Positions 22,267-34,192 of a DNA stretch of 64,000 bases are shown piece after piece. A program made the translations under genes and the position numbers. The notes under the pieces were generated by a model that ran no database searches, was not told where the DNA came from, and saw nothing but the letters and a program-made list of their open reading frames with translations. Every line of letters starts with the position of its first letter. Position 1 is the first letter of the stretch. The stretch is from Neurospora crassa OR74A (Eukaryota; Ascomycota; Sordariomycetes; Sordariales; Sordariaceae): NCBI RefSeq assembly GCF_000182925.2, contig NC_026501.1, positions 8,721,917-8,785,916 on the forward strand. Direction: 5' to 3'.

Positions 22267-24121
22267 TCAGCCGCTCTTAACCGCCGTCCAGACGTGCTCC
22301 GAACACATCTCATCCTCGTAGTTGAATAGCTGTAATTCATGCTGTCTGCAAAACTGCAGCCATTCCTCCACCGACATATCGAAAGATATCTCGGGGATCG
22401 GGATGTGCGTTCGAGGCACGCCGCACACAGGTTCTAGACCAGTGTAGGTGAACAGGATTCCGAGCTTCTCCACTCTCTTTTTGACTCTTTCCAGCCATTC
22501 CCACGGATCGAAATAGTGATACTGAGGAAACCATTCCCAATTCCACCCTTCTGGAAGATCGGAGGCGGGCATGGGGAGAGCAAAAGGCCTGACGCAGTAG
22601 TTGACGTGGATTTGACAAAGCCGAGCCCTCCGATGCTTGGCGCGCCGGGCGAGAGTGACGAGAAAGGCAAAAAGGTCCTGATCGAGAGGACAGAGGAGGT
22701 CGCAGACTAGCTGCTCCTCTATATCTAAGGGGAAGCAAGGGCAGTGTCGCAGAGAGAACTCGCAGCCGACATTCAGAGTGATGCGGTACAGAGTCGGAGC
22801 GAGGAGTCGGTCTACATCCCGGTGTAACCCGTCCAAGTCGCGGGATTCACTTCTAAATCTCCACCGGTCGCAGAAATCCTGGTGGCCAGTAAAGATGGAC
22901 GCAATGTGGAGGTGCTGTAGGTTTCGATAGTCTCGAAAGTCTGGTATGATGCCGTGGTCCAATCCGAAATTGGCCCCAGCGGGATAGTCAAACCCAGGCA
23001 TGTACGCCATTGCATACGCAACCGGTGTCAACGCGAGCCCTATTCGTAAGCTCTTCAGCGTAGTCCGATGAGGTTCGAGCATGTCATGTAACTTCTGAAC
23101 GATCTGGCCGGCCATAGGACTGTCGCGCATGTGGATATCATTCAAGTACAAGGACTCAAAGCCAAATCGCAGAGTGAAAGAAAAATGCTCGAGTCTGCGT
23201 GGCCATCGGATGAGAGACTCGAGGGTCCTGTAACATCGCCCGTAGTTGGTCAAAATGAGTGTTGTGAATTCTGCCGTATGTTTTGGACTCTGTGTTTTGT
23301 TAGTAGGGAGGGGGCAGTGACACTGGAAGACACAATGGCATGGTCCCGAAGCCGGGGTGTATGTACTTGCCTGTAGCACCTCATCTGCAAATGGGTTCCC
23401 AGGTGCGGCATGAGGTCCGCGTTGTTCAGTTAGAGAACGCATGTGTGAGAGACACATAACTTGCAGATCTTTGACCTGGGCAAGCAATTCAACCAGACCA
23501 TTCTAGATGGATGGACAGAGCCTTTCGCGGACAAAAGCAAGTCTGAGTCTTTTCACCCGTGGAAGATGGGTAACAGCATTTTGAAAGAACTTGAGTTGCC
23601 ATTGAACCGAGTCATCCGTTCTCCAATCGACATGGGACAGATCGAACACGCCGGACGGCGAGGCCAAGGTATAATCGAGTGAGCGAACCGTGGTGAGACT
23701 GGCTAGCGTACCCTCAGAGTACACTTTTGACAACGCCATCGTCTGAGAAGGACTCCTAACGTCAATGATTAGTCATCTGAGCAAGCGACCTTCGAGTACA
23801 CGACTTTAACTTACTTTACTGGCAATCTCGGGTCGATGCTCAGTGCTCTGCAACTCCCTGCTATCTTGGGCTGAGATTGACATGTGAGCGTCGTTAGACA
23901 TTCGTAAGCTAATGGTGTTGCGATACGATAAAAGGTCCGGCAAGTCAATAACACTGGTAGGTATTTGACATAATCCAATCGCAAGTGGAACTCCGAGTAA
24001 GTGCCAAAGTCGATGGGTGCGGCGTCTTTGTTCTTCACAGAAGGTGGTACCAAGTGCGGTACTCCTTGAGAATAGCTTGTAGGACTTCTTTGGGAATCTT
24101 GAAGATTGTGGGTGTCGCCAT
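22267..24121 (-). pseudogene. decayed F-box-like protein gene
   Basis: The minus-strand start MATPTIFKIPKEVLQAIL is a typical F-box opening, and KYLPVLLTCRTFYRIATPLAYECL continues it. The rest is a long body with leucine-rich, LRR-like stretches ending at 22267. An intron is clear at 23752-23820 (GTAAGT..GTTAG region) and a GC-AG intron at 23290-23370. Two defects cannot be explained by canonical introns: a one-base frame slip near 24045 inside the F-box, and an in-frame TAG at 23503-23505 within a continuous stretch (RERLCPS before, NGLVELLAQVKD after). The TAG would be CAG or CAA before a C-to-T change. F-box proteins recruit substrates to SCF ubiquitin ligases. Alternatively the sequence has errors, or the 3' part is still expressed from an internal start. 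Confidence 0.6.
23290..23370 (-). other. GC-AG intron in the F-box gene
   Basis: The minus strand reads CTACAG|GCAAGTAC at the 5' end and CTACTAACAAAACACAG at the 3' end, that is a strong non-canonical GC donor with a perfect branch site. It is 81 nt, divisible by three, with no stop, so retention would not break the frame. Confidence 0.65.
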
Positions 24122-25596
24122 GATGAAGAATGGTTGAAACGTCTCGAGAGGATGGCTAGAGCTTGCAGGCCACAAATTAGAAAGAAGTTGTGCTTCCGGC
24201 ATGGGGACCCATTCAGTTATGTAGGACCGGTGGCTGGAAAGGTTCACCTTTTCTTCAAGCGGACCATCACTCGCAGTCATGCTCAGGATCAAGGGTACCA
24301 GAAGCAAGGAAGCTCCGGCTACACAATAGTTTGCATCAGGATGAGCAAGTTAAATGTGGAAATATCACCAAACTTGGTGCATACGGTGAGGATAGCATGC
24401 AGATGTTAGATGGATTGAGATAATTGCTTCCAGCATGTCCGAAAGAAAAGTCGAGGTTTATAACAAAACAGAGCGAAGTTAACGAATGCTCTCGCTAAAA
24501 GAAGATATCTGCAATTGTCTCCATTGCAATCTCCATCTTCGAAAATCTCGTACGGATGGCATCAAGCAACTCTCGTTAGCTTTCGCAATAAGAAGGGGTG
24601 TTGACGCTCTTGCCAATTTCCAGAAGTATGTAGCAAGTGAAGTGCAGGAGCAACTTGCACCAAGACTGGATTTGGTAATGAACCTGAAAGAACTCCAACA
24701 GGCCAGGCATGAGCTTTTTGACTTTTTGTTTCTGGAACTTCGAGGGCACACACAGAAAGGGGGGGAGGAGTGACCAAAACATCTGCAGCACTTCCAGGGG
24801 CAGGAACGTTGCCGTGTCTGGATGAAGGCATTTGTGAAAATGGCAGGAACCAAGTAGTCTTGGCTTTGGCCCTCTGTTCACGGAAAACGATGGGCAGCAA
24901 TTTTCGACACTTGTCTTGGCATTTTTACCGTCCATCGTGACCCGCCACACCAGCAAAACTCGATTTGCATCAAAAATGCCAGTCACTGCAGTCAGTCATC
25001 ATGCAAACAAAGTGGTCGGGCCATCCCCTATCCCTATACCGATCTCTCATCCTTTCCTTGTCCTCAGTTGTCACCTTCACACTTTTCGAATGACGCTTCA
25101 ACGCGGCTCTGGCTCCTTGGGCATCCATCACTTCCAAGTCCAGCCAAATGTCATCTTGCCGTACGTTGAGGTTGGTTAGTTAGTAGACTGAAGTAAGGAA
25201 TCTGGGTGAAGAGATCTGGATATCAAGGACGTCCCTACCTACCTACCTGCCTCAATTGCTCCTCCTAGAACGAACGCTGTCGTGGCTATATGATGCTATC
25301 AATACATTCCATGCCAAAGTGACTTTTTTTCTGTTTCTTTGCCCCCATGTGATTGCTTCCGTTCACTACTTGTCGTTACACAAGCATGACAACCCAGATT
25401 GCACCCCCTCACGTATCCGATTCCCAAAAACAATGAATGCATTCGACCATCTCCGTGATGAACTTCCTGATAGTTGTTTCCAATTCGAGAAAAGAAACAA
25501 AGAAAAAGAAAACCCCCAAAAACCCTCATGCAGGGTTCACACTGTCGCACATATCCCCAAGAAAGCCCCAGGAAAAGCTACCTAGTTAGGCAACCA
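24122..25596. other. 1.5-kb intergenic region
   Basis: Upstream of the F-box relic and downstream of the next gene. A 95-codon plus-strand frame at 24486-24773 is protein-like but unrecognised. A CCTACCTACCTACC tract lies near 25240. Confidence 0.35.
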
Positions 25597-26431
25597 TTAC
25601 AGCTGCCTAAAGATGCTCTTCCCAAGCAACACCTTTTTCGCCGACTCTTCCGCCTTGTTGATCATCTTGTCAACATCAGCCTTGGCCATCCACTCGGCTT
25701 GCTCATTTATGTCCAAACTGTTTGTTTTTCCACTGTTAGCCGTGCACATCACATCACATCACATAAGTAACGCAGTTGTCACTCCTCCTCCTCCTCCTCC
25801 TCCTCCTCCTCCTCCTCCTGCTCACTCAAAGAAAGCCAGCCAGCCAGCCAGCCAGCCAGCCAGGTAGCCAAGTTCACACTCACATGACAATCTGCGACCC
25901 AAAGATGAACAATCTTGCGTGGGCAATCAACAAGTCCGCATACTCCTCCATCACCTGTCCATCAACCTCCTCCTTCTGCGTCTTCCCTTTCCCCGTCCCC
26001 GGCTGGAGCTGCAACACATGCGTACCTACGTCGTCCCTCCCCAACCACTTCACCTGCCCGCTGATCACCTCGACACCCTGATCACACCTCGTCAGCGCCT
26101 TGTCCAGCGTCCTGGCCAGCTCGTCAGCCACGCCGCCGCCACCCGAGGCATTGGCCGCGCTGGTCAGACAGTCACCGAGCGTGTTGGCGTGCTGGTTGAA
26201 TTGGAGGAGCTTAGCCGAGAGATTGGCGAGCCTGGCCAGGGAGGGGTTGGAAGGGTAGGGGTTTGAGGGGTCGGTAAAGGGTTTAGAAGAAGACAGTGGC
26301 AGAAGAAGGGTCTTTTCGATTAGTTGGGAGGTGGAGCGGGCTTTTTCGGCGAGGAAGGAGGCGGCGGCTGCTAGGGTGAGCGGCTGCGAGGTTGATGGTG
26401 GTGGTGGTGGTGGTAGTGTTGATGATGACAT
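25597..26431 (-). CDS. conserved-looking 222-aa protein, unknown function
   Basis: Two exons, 26431-25884 and 25717-25597, join in phase 2 (GTGAGT..AAACAG). The first ATG opens MSSSTLPPPPPPS. A proline-rich start is followed by Ala/Leu-rich, probably helical segments (LAAAASFLAEKARSTSQLI, LANLSAKLLQFNQHANTL, DELARTLDKALTRCDQGVEVI), a Lys/Gly/Gln linker, and a charged C-terminal helix containing NKAEESAKKVLLGKS. No signal peptide or membrane segment. The repeated helices suggest a coiled-coil or adaptor subunit; I cannot name the family. The intron carries two microsatellites. Confidence 0.7.
25792..25863. repeat. CTC and AGCC microsatellites inside an intron
   Basis: A (CTC)n tract at 25792-25818 and an (AGCC)n tract at about 25834-25863 lie within the 166-nt intron of the preceding gene, preceded by a short CACAT repeat at 25745-25763. 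Confidence 0.85.
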
Positions 26432-27644
26432 TCTGTTTTTGTTTTTGTTTTTTTCTTGCTTGTCCACGTGGCCTCCTCGTTCGTGGCGGGTGGTGTGGTG
26501 TGGTCTGGGTTGCTTTGTGGGGTGGGTAGATGGATGATGCCCTGTAAGATTGGGCGGTCGGTCGGTATTGGAGGGTTAGGATGAGTGCTTCTGTTGATGA
26601 AAGGTTATGCAGTTATGTTTGGAGTTAACCAAGATGAGATGATGGATGGTATTTCGTTGTCGTTCAAGTGAAGTTGTCTGGACCCGAGACGCTGGATGCA
26701 GATGATGATGAGTGGAGGATCGAGGAGTGTTTCAGGGAAAATGCGCAAGTGGAAAAAAAACGGGGCTGCAATGAAACCTTTCACAACCTAGCCTGTTTGT
26801 CAGCCCACTCGCCTTACGTGCAGCGTGGGGCACAAGTGCTGAATGAGAAAGTGCGGGGTTCCCTGTCAACGCCGGCAGTTACCGATGGACCGTGGGGGTT
26901 GAGTGGGTTCGGGTTTTGGGGGGAACGAGTTGCGCTATGTAGATACCTAGGTAGGTACGATGGAGATGAACCTTTGGAAATCAAGAAGCGGTGGTTGTGT
27001 TGACAAGATAACAAAACGGAAGTCGGAAAGGAAACGTGTTGGCTTTTCCTCAATAACATGTGTCATTCGAACAAAGGATGAACCCTAACCCTCCCCTGTG
27101 GCAGCTGTTCGGGGCCGAATCGTGGGTTATGCCCGGTTGGAAGACTGAAGACACTCTACGATATCTCAGCGCACAATTTACTTGAAAGTGTCAAAATACC
27201 GTCCACTGGATCTCAAAGGTCCATGGAACCATGAATCAATGAAATGAATTATTGAAGACCTGTGTAGTACACAAAGATTCGGTCAACGGGAGACGGCCCG
27301 TCATGCCAGTGGCTGCTGACGTTATGTGAAGGTTTGCGCCTTCCGTCCTTGTCATCATATATGCACGACTTCAGTTCGAGTTCAAATCTCCCCTTTGCAG
27401 TAGCGGGTGTCACTCATCGCATCAAGGAAAGAGCGATTCATTTGCGGGTGGATCGTGAGACCAATATTTCGATCTACCAACTACCCTAAAGACCGAGAGT
27501 TTGTGTACAAGGAATGAACAGCTGGCCTAGCTGGTAAAGCCACAAACCAATAGAAAGAAACTACAGACCTTCGTTCCTCATCATATCTCATTGCCCCAAA
27601 ATGTTTCCTCGAGTGACACACTCCAAGACACCAGGAAGTCCGCT
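26432..27644. other. 1.2-kb intergenic region
   Basis: Promoter of the 222-aa protein on the left. It contains GGTAGGTA-type motifs near 26950 and a two-unit telomere-like CCCTAACCCT at 27083-27092. No gene supported. Confidence 0.4.
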
Positions 27645-28089
27645 CTAGACGCAAACAGTCGCCGGGATACCAACCCCAAAGTTGTTGCATCCATTGCACT
27701 GCTGGACAAAGCGCCAGACGTCTCCAGTGGAGTTAGTCTCGTAGATGGCGTTGAAGATCTGGCTCTCGGTGGTTCCGGGGGGAGAAATGGCGAGGAGATG
27801 AGCCTTGTCAGAGCCTGTGTCCACCCAATCAGGTAATTTTTCGGTTAGCTCTTCTTTCTACTTTCTTTTGCTTGCACCCATGTGTGTTATTTCCAGCTGG
27901 AGCCGGAAAGCAAGAAAAAAAAAAGTTGACCTTACACTTAAGATCGTTAAGGATACGCCAGCCGCAGAGCTGGACGTTGGCTGGGCAGGCGACCTGGCGA
28001 GACTCGATGGTAGTCTCGGTAGGGGCACCCTGAGCAGTGGAGGCGAGGGCCGCGATGGCGACGATGACGATGGTATTGAGAGCGAACAT
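27645..28089 (-). CDS. small secreted cysteine-rich protein (107 aa)
   Basis: Exons 28089-27936 and 27814-27645 join in phase 1 across a 121-nt intron (GTAAGG..ACACAG) and rebuild a cysteine codon at the junction. Residues 1-21 are a signal peptide (MFALNTIVIVAIAALASTAQG). The mature protein has six cysteines (VAC, LCG, KC, QC, GC, VCV) and one NST site. The size, secretion and even cysteine count fit effector-like or antimicrobial-like fungal small secreted proteins; no named family is recognised. A TATA box lies about 130 bp upstream. Confidence 0.75.
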
Positions 28090-28220
28090 TTTTGTTGATG
28101 GGTTTGGATAGGTGATAGGTTAGGTGAAATGTGAGTTGTAGACTGATGATGGTGCTGGTGAAGTGTGTGATGATGATGAGGAAAGAGATCGTACATAGTC
28201 GGCGACGATTCCTCGGTCTT

Positions 28221-28226
28221 CTTATA
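28221..28226 (-). promoter_or_regulatory. TATA box of the small secreted protein gene
   Basis: TATAAG on the minus strand about 130 bp upstream of the ATG at 28089. Confidence 0.45.
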
Positions 28227-30695
28227 GACTTTGGAACGTCTAGAAATTGCCTACTTCATGGATGTTGCTCTGCGCAGTCAAGCCGTTGAATGATACCGCA
28301 TCTGTCCATATCATGATCCCTCATGTTGACAGAGCCACATACATCACACCGCAGTGATGTTGTCGAGACTACCTACCTACGTATCAACCAAAAAGCCAAC
28401 ATCGTCAGAGTGAGCAGTCGGCTCCTGTGCCTCGCTGAGCTTTGCCATCAGAATCGCTCTCACTGGAATCGATATTCCCTGATTGGGCGACTGTGCTGAC
28501 ACATAACCAAGCATCATGGTGAGAAACATTCCATTGCGTGGGTTGCCGGTGATCCTATTGAAGTTCTCGTGATCTTGAGAGCTGAGTGGCGGTGATTAGG
28601 TGGTACCATAGACTCGATGTTTGATGCTCGTTGGTTTACCATCACCGGGCCAAGTACATAAACAAAACCAAGCTTCCGACATCCCTTTGGCCCTCGGACC
28701 GCAGAGTGAGATTTCCGAGACCTTGGCTCAACCCTCTCCATATTGCCTCCCTGCAATTTCTTGCCTACCACGTGCAGTGAATTGCTTGACCGAGCATGTA
28801 AATATCATGCTCTTGCCTCCTGGCTAGGTGGCTAGCTGATGACCCACAGTCAGCAGCTCATTGGAAGCTTCCACTTTCGGCTCCAGATGTTTGGGACACC
28901 GGCTGTGACCTTGCGGCTCGGTAAGGTAGGTCGGTAGGTATGTGATTGGCTTTAGTCACTAGGTGCCCGTTGACGCAGCTACCTAGAGGTAACCTAAATG
29001 GAATCGTGAAACGCGAGCGCATGTCTGTCCACTTCCAGTTGGGCTGGACTGGGCTGAGCCGTTGAGGAATGAGTTGTGCCTCTCTTTGGGGGGTTCATGT
29101 TGCTATTACTTATCAGAATGACAAAAGGGGTTTCATGTTCTGGCAGTTCAATGATGGTCATGTGGGAAGAAAGAACCTTGCATGTTGTGTACGATTATGG
29201 GGAGTATACCCTTAGTTTGCCGCTGTCAGTGTCAATACCGAACGAGAAGAGTCGTTCGGGTAGTTAGGTACTTACTGTTCCAGAGTCCAGTCAGCTCAGC
29301 ACTTACAATGCTTCCGCACATTTTCATGCTGAGTTTCTCCAAGAAGCCTTTGCGCTAACTGCCAACGAGTCGTGACTGAAGTTCCCGAGATTGCCATCAC
29401 CACGTACAAGACTTTTTTTTAAAAAAATTTTTGTCTTGTTTTGAAGAAAGGACCTTCACGTAAGTATACCGAAGGGCGTGAAACGCTTGTAGGTATCGAT
29501 CCACATCATTTATACCCAATCTCGGAACCTAATTTACACTCATTCTCACTGCGGTGAGATCTCCCCAAAGCCACCTAACCAGGCTGCCAGACAAAAACCA
29601 TCCATCACCAGCGAGTACCAGCAATGTTCAGAGTTTGGTTCTGTGTAACGTACCTTACCAACTTGGATCGTAGATGTGACAAAGTCGTCGTTGGAGAACT
29701 TGACCGACAAAGATCACATTACACCAGTTCACGAATAGCCAGCTGAACTTTGTCACGCCTGTCACGCCTGTCAAAACCAGCTACGCCGCAGAGAGTCGCA
29801 ATGGGGAACCCAAGTGACCGGTATTCGACATTGGTCATGCCATGGTCATAGGAGTGAAGAATGATTTGCGGAGGTATGTGTTACTGGCGTTCAGATGTAA
29901 GCATTGTATAGATGAGATTACCTGGGTATGTAAGTCATGTTACGCTTCAATCAGATCCTTGCATGCAGGAAATCCGGGGGATGGATGGTCTGCGGATCGA
30001 ATTCGTTTATGGGAAGTTGAAGACACGGAGTTGAGATTGATGTTGCGCTGACTTACATAGGAAATGTAAGGTAAGAATACCGTATTGGGAAAGGCGCTGG
30101 CACACCAGAGGGAAATTTGAAAAGGATAAAGCCCCGATTGTACTCGATTAGGATAGATTTGTATTTGTCCTCCGCAGTCAAGATACCACGGCTATGATTG
30201 AAGTAAACCAGGCCTTCGCATGTTTCTTGCGCATTTCTTTACCCGTGCAAATAATTTGACAATCTCCAGGGGCTGTTGTCCTCAGCAAGGACGGCGGTGG
30301 AATTTACACTACAAACTCGGGCCACGGACCAACGGTTGACACGACTCCACTGTTGCGGCTCGCCCGGGGCTTCTGTAAGTGGAACAACTTGACGCATGCC
30401 AAGACTTGGGGGTTCCTGACAGGGGGTGACCGCGCCGTGAAGAAGCAGTCGGAGCTGGCAGTAGTATAGCCTACTCGGACACTGGCCTCCTTGAGCACAA
30501 GATGATAGGACTAGTTGTTGCTGTCAGTTGGCAATTTGGACATTTCTTGTTATGGCCTGGTAGAAAATTCCTGTCCAGTCGTGTCCATTAGCGTGTAATA
30601 TTATGACCAACTTGGTATTGCGTAAGACAAAAAACGAACAAGACCCAAAGAAGAACGCCTCATTGTAAGCCAAATCATCAACATGTCTGTTTCTT
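28227..30695. other. 2.5-kb intergenic region
   Basis: No gene supported on either strand. It holds several TACCTACC/GGTAGGTA motifs, an A/T inverted repeat at 29406-29439 and a tandem GTCACGCCT pair near 29756. Confidence 0.45.
29406..29439. repeat. inverted repeat with A/T core
   Basis: ACAAGAC (29406-29412) and GTCTTGT (29433-29439) flank 20 bases made only of T and A runs. In either strand's transcript it would form a stem with a poly-U or poly-A run, so it could act as a bidirectional 3'-end signal. Function is inferred. Confidence 0.5.
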
Positions 30696-32367
30696 TCAGA
30701 TGAGGCCTGCCCGAGCAGCCTCACTTCCGCCCTCCTCCAGGATGGTCTCCACCTTTTGCTTTCCCTTACCAATGCTGCCCTCACCAACGCCCATTCTGCG
30801 CGCAACGTAGCGCTGGGCGATGATGCCCACAGAAAGGTTCAGTGCCTCCTCCACCCACTCAGCAACCCACTCGCGCGGGTCAACGCCACCACTTTCGACA
30901 ATTTCTCGAATCTCCTCCGGTACACGTTCAAAGTCGAACTCTTGACCCTCGTCGGCACTGCCAGGGGTAAGGGGCGCGGCGGCAGCGTCCAGCCAGCGGA
31001 TCCATTTGGCGGGAATGGACTGGCTGACAGCCGAGTACTGGATATCATGGATGGGATCAAAGAGGTAGACAGCAAAGCAAACCAAGTCGTCAGTCTTGTC
31101 CTCGTCCAGAACATCCGATGACTCCTTCTCCTTCTCCGAGGCTGACGAGCCCGCAAAAAGCGCCTTGTCCTCCTTCACACCGATGGCCTGCACCGACAGG
31201 AAGATGTCTGAAGTCCGGACGGGGTTGCTTTCGCGGGCCGGCTCCATTGCTCGCTGACGCGCCGCCTCGATGCCACCGTGCGCGGCGAAGTAATCGTTGG
31301 CATAACCTTCGGCGTTAGCCCGGCAGAGCTTGGTTCCCTCGACAAGCCCGTTGATGACACCTAGGTCGCGAGGAATCTCAACTTGCCGCCACCAGGGCCC
31401 GTCGCGCCAGCCGACTGTTGATGAGCCACCGAAAAAGGAAGGCTTCTCGGACGAGTTGCGTGCTGTTGACTCTTGGCCCCGCTGGATGACCAGGAGATCG
31501 CCGCCCTCGACCTGGGACATGACACGACTAAAGACACCGTGGATAAGGGGATCGAGAGAGGGATACCCGACAAAATCATGGGTGATGTGGATGAGGAGCC
31601 TCTCGTGCGATGAAATAGGCGGAGCGAGGGTATGGAGAATATTGGTGAATGTCGGGATGGCGCGGTGTACGAGATCTTCTCCAACTGTGATGAAGGATAC
31701 CAATCAGCATTTGATTGCAATGACAGAGAGAGACATGGCAGGGACGGCAGTGAGCTTCATCTGCAGAACAAGACTTACCGAGGCCGCGCAAAGCGCCCAC
31801 GTTGCCGCGAACCTGGTCGGCCCATTTCTTAGCTTCCTCGTTCTGCTGAATCTCCTTGACGGCGGCTTCGGCTTGCTTCACGGCGGCAGCAGCAGTTGAG
31901 GCAGCAGTAGACAAGAAGCCTCCCCACCAACTTCCGCCAGAGTTCGCAGCTGGCTGTGGCTTCTCGGCTGGCTTCTTCTCGGATTCGTGCGGATCGGAGC
32001 TTGTCGCGCTGGGGGTGAAGGTGTCGGTCGGGTGGGATGCGGTGCTTTCGCCTGACTTTCGTGTGGAAGCGCCGGTGTCAGCAGCGGGAGGAGGTGGAGT
32101 GTTGGTCGAGGTGCGCTTCGCCGGCGAAGCTCTGGCGGCGATGTCGCGAACGCGAGGGGTATGCGGTCTCTCGGGGGCTTTCGAGACAAGCTCGTCCTCT
32201 AGCTCGGCCAGGATATCTCGGTCGGCAGCATCGTTCTTGGGCTTGGCAGGTGCTCGCTTGGTCTTTGGCGTCGATGACTTTTTGATGGCAATGTCGTCGC
32301 CGATGCCCTCGAAGAGCTCGCCGAGTTCGTCGTCGGTAGGATCAGTCTTGGATCGTTTGGTGGCCAT
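30696..32367 (-). CDS. mtc1: maintenance of telomere capping protein 1 (Mtc1) homologue
   Basis: Exons 32367-31779 and 31684-30696 join in phase 1 (GTAAGT..CACAG) and give 525 residues. The acidic N-terminus (DDELGELFEGIGDD), a Lys/Pro/Ala-rich linker, the SGGSWWGGFLSTAAST motif with a following Ala-rich helix, and the long C-terminal domain (VGEDLVHRAIPTFTNILHTL, HDFVGYPSLDPL, WVEEALNLSVGIIAQRYVARR) fit fungal Mtc1 proteins. In yeast, loss of MTC1 is synthetic with a telomere-capping mutant and the protein associates with vesicle coats, so its molecular job is not settled. It is divergently arranged with the AT-hook gene. Confidence 0.85.
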
Positions 32368-34192
32368 TGTGTGTGTTGGCGGGCGATGTACGTCCCGATG
32401 TTCGTGTGTTGGGTTGTTCGAGGGGTGGAATGATGTCTCTGGGTGGATTCAATCGAGATAAGGGAGCGGCGGCGGGCGGGAGCACAGTCCAGGACTCCAG
32501 GCCATTCAGGGACGGGGCACGCACCCAAACAATGCACTGCGGGGACCAGGCAGAGTTGGTGGGTGCGGATTTGCGGGGTTGCACGAATGTGTCGGTACAC
32601 AGGTACCTACCTACCTACCTTTGCACTCTTACTGTGTACTGTGTAGGTACCTACACAATTGAACACGAAGAGGGAAAATGGAAAATCATATCATCCATCA
32701 TCACTTGTGCGTGTTCAAGAAGTACAGTCTGATTTAACTTAAGAGCTTCCAACGTACATGACATGAAACACCCAGGGTGATAGCAAGCACCTCGAGGTAT
32801 TAATGGTCTCTGCTGGGGTCAAGAATAAGTGAATCGTCGTCACTCTGGGGCTAGGTCGGTAGGCTTGACAGGATTGGAGCAATGCCGGAGAGGTGCAAGG
32901 CATCCACTTTGTTCTTGCAGCCCTTTCTTATCCTTGTTGGTGAGACAGGAGCCTCATCATCAGTCGTCAGCCTTATTGTCCTCAACGTACTGCCTACTGT
33001 CATCGGAGCTGGGCCACGAGTGTCAAATGTAAAGTTCATTACTCCAGACACCCCTCAATTGCCTACCAGCCTGCAGTGGCCCATCCAGGTCAGGTTCGGT
33101 TCAGAGTGAATCCAGCCAGATGGCTCGCGCAATGACTGGCATGAAGCAAAAGAGCGGCCAAGGTTATGTTGATCCACACTTGCAGGATGCAAATGGTGAA
33201 GTGTAATTGGCCAGCTGTCTCATTCGACACACGAGCTGGAGCATGTTAGTGGCCCTGTCGACTGGCAGCCAGCTGTGTGGTGGATCTGTCAGGACAATAC
33301 TGCAACCTGTACTCGTGTGCCATTGGCTGTAGCTTCAGTTATTCGGGAATCTGAACCTCCAAAATTGATGCGAGGAAGAAATCTACTCGGCCGTCAAAGT
33401 CACGGCCTCTTTCCCAGCCAACAAGTCAAGCAAGGAAGACGCCGCAACATCATCTCTATCTCCATTCGCGCACTTTGCTCGCTGGGAATTCCAGCATTCA
33501 ACCTACTCGCCAATCCGGATTATTCTGTCTTCAGCCCGTCCCGCTTCCCTCGCTTTTCTTCAGACGGTCGGGTGCACACTGGACATTATTCACACAGAAC
33601 TGCTTGGCCCCGGCGGCTTGCACTAATACCTACCGCCCATCTTGTCTGTACTGTACCATACACTACACTACATACATACTTTTGCCCGTGCGTGCGGCTT
33701 CACTTTTCACTCAAAAAAACACCTCCAACACTCGACATAACTGCAAGTCGCCCATTATTGTACACACAACTCTGGCCAATCCTCCGCACTTCAGTTCTTA
33801 GGAGGAATTTGACGACGGACAAGCAGCATTGCCAAACAGACAGCAAGCATTGCTATTCGGTATCTTTTCCATCATACCCTTTTCACCCAACCGGACAACG
33901 CTGTTGTTCTCAGCGAACCGACGCCAAGCCTGAGCGTCTTTGGGATCCAACCATTGACAAGCTCTGAGGTAGCAAGCCGACTCCCTGACACGTTGAAAGG
34001 TTAGTGCATTTTTTTTCTTTGGCTTTTCGCCTCACTGGCAGAGTCGCTATGTTCCACCACCGCCGCCCAAATAATATCAAGTTCCCAATCTGACCAGCTA
34101 ATAGCCGAGGCTCAAAGAAAGTGTGTCTGTGCAGTCCAGTCCGGTCCCTCACTTCTGCTGCAGAGTGAACTACAACTGAAGTCTGCTTTAAC
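32368..34192. promoter_or_regulatory. 1.8-kb divergent promoter region
   Basis: Shared upstream region of mtc1 (-) and the AT-hook gene (+). It has a CCTACCTACCTACC tract near 32603. Pyrimidine-rich DNA from 33400 to 34000 is probably the long leader of the AT-hook gene. A 230-codon open frame at 33275-33967 has no motif and a leader-like composition, so I do not call it a gene. Confidence 0.45.

Noticed and set aside
24486-24773. 95-codon plus-strand open frame
   Set aside because: Open frames also exist on the other strand and there is no family match; not enough to call a gene.
27083-27092. CCCTAACCCT telomere-like sequence
   Set aside because: Only about two units; too short to be an interstitial telomere repeat.
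33275-33967. 230-codon plus-strand open frame before the AT-hook gene
   Set aside because: Ser/Arg/Pro/His-rich with no domain; better read as a pyrimidine-rich 5' leader.
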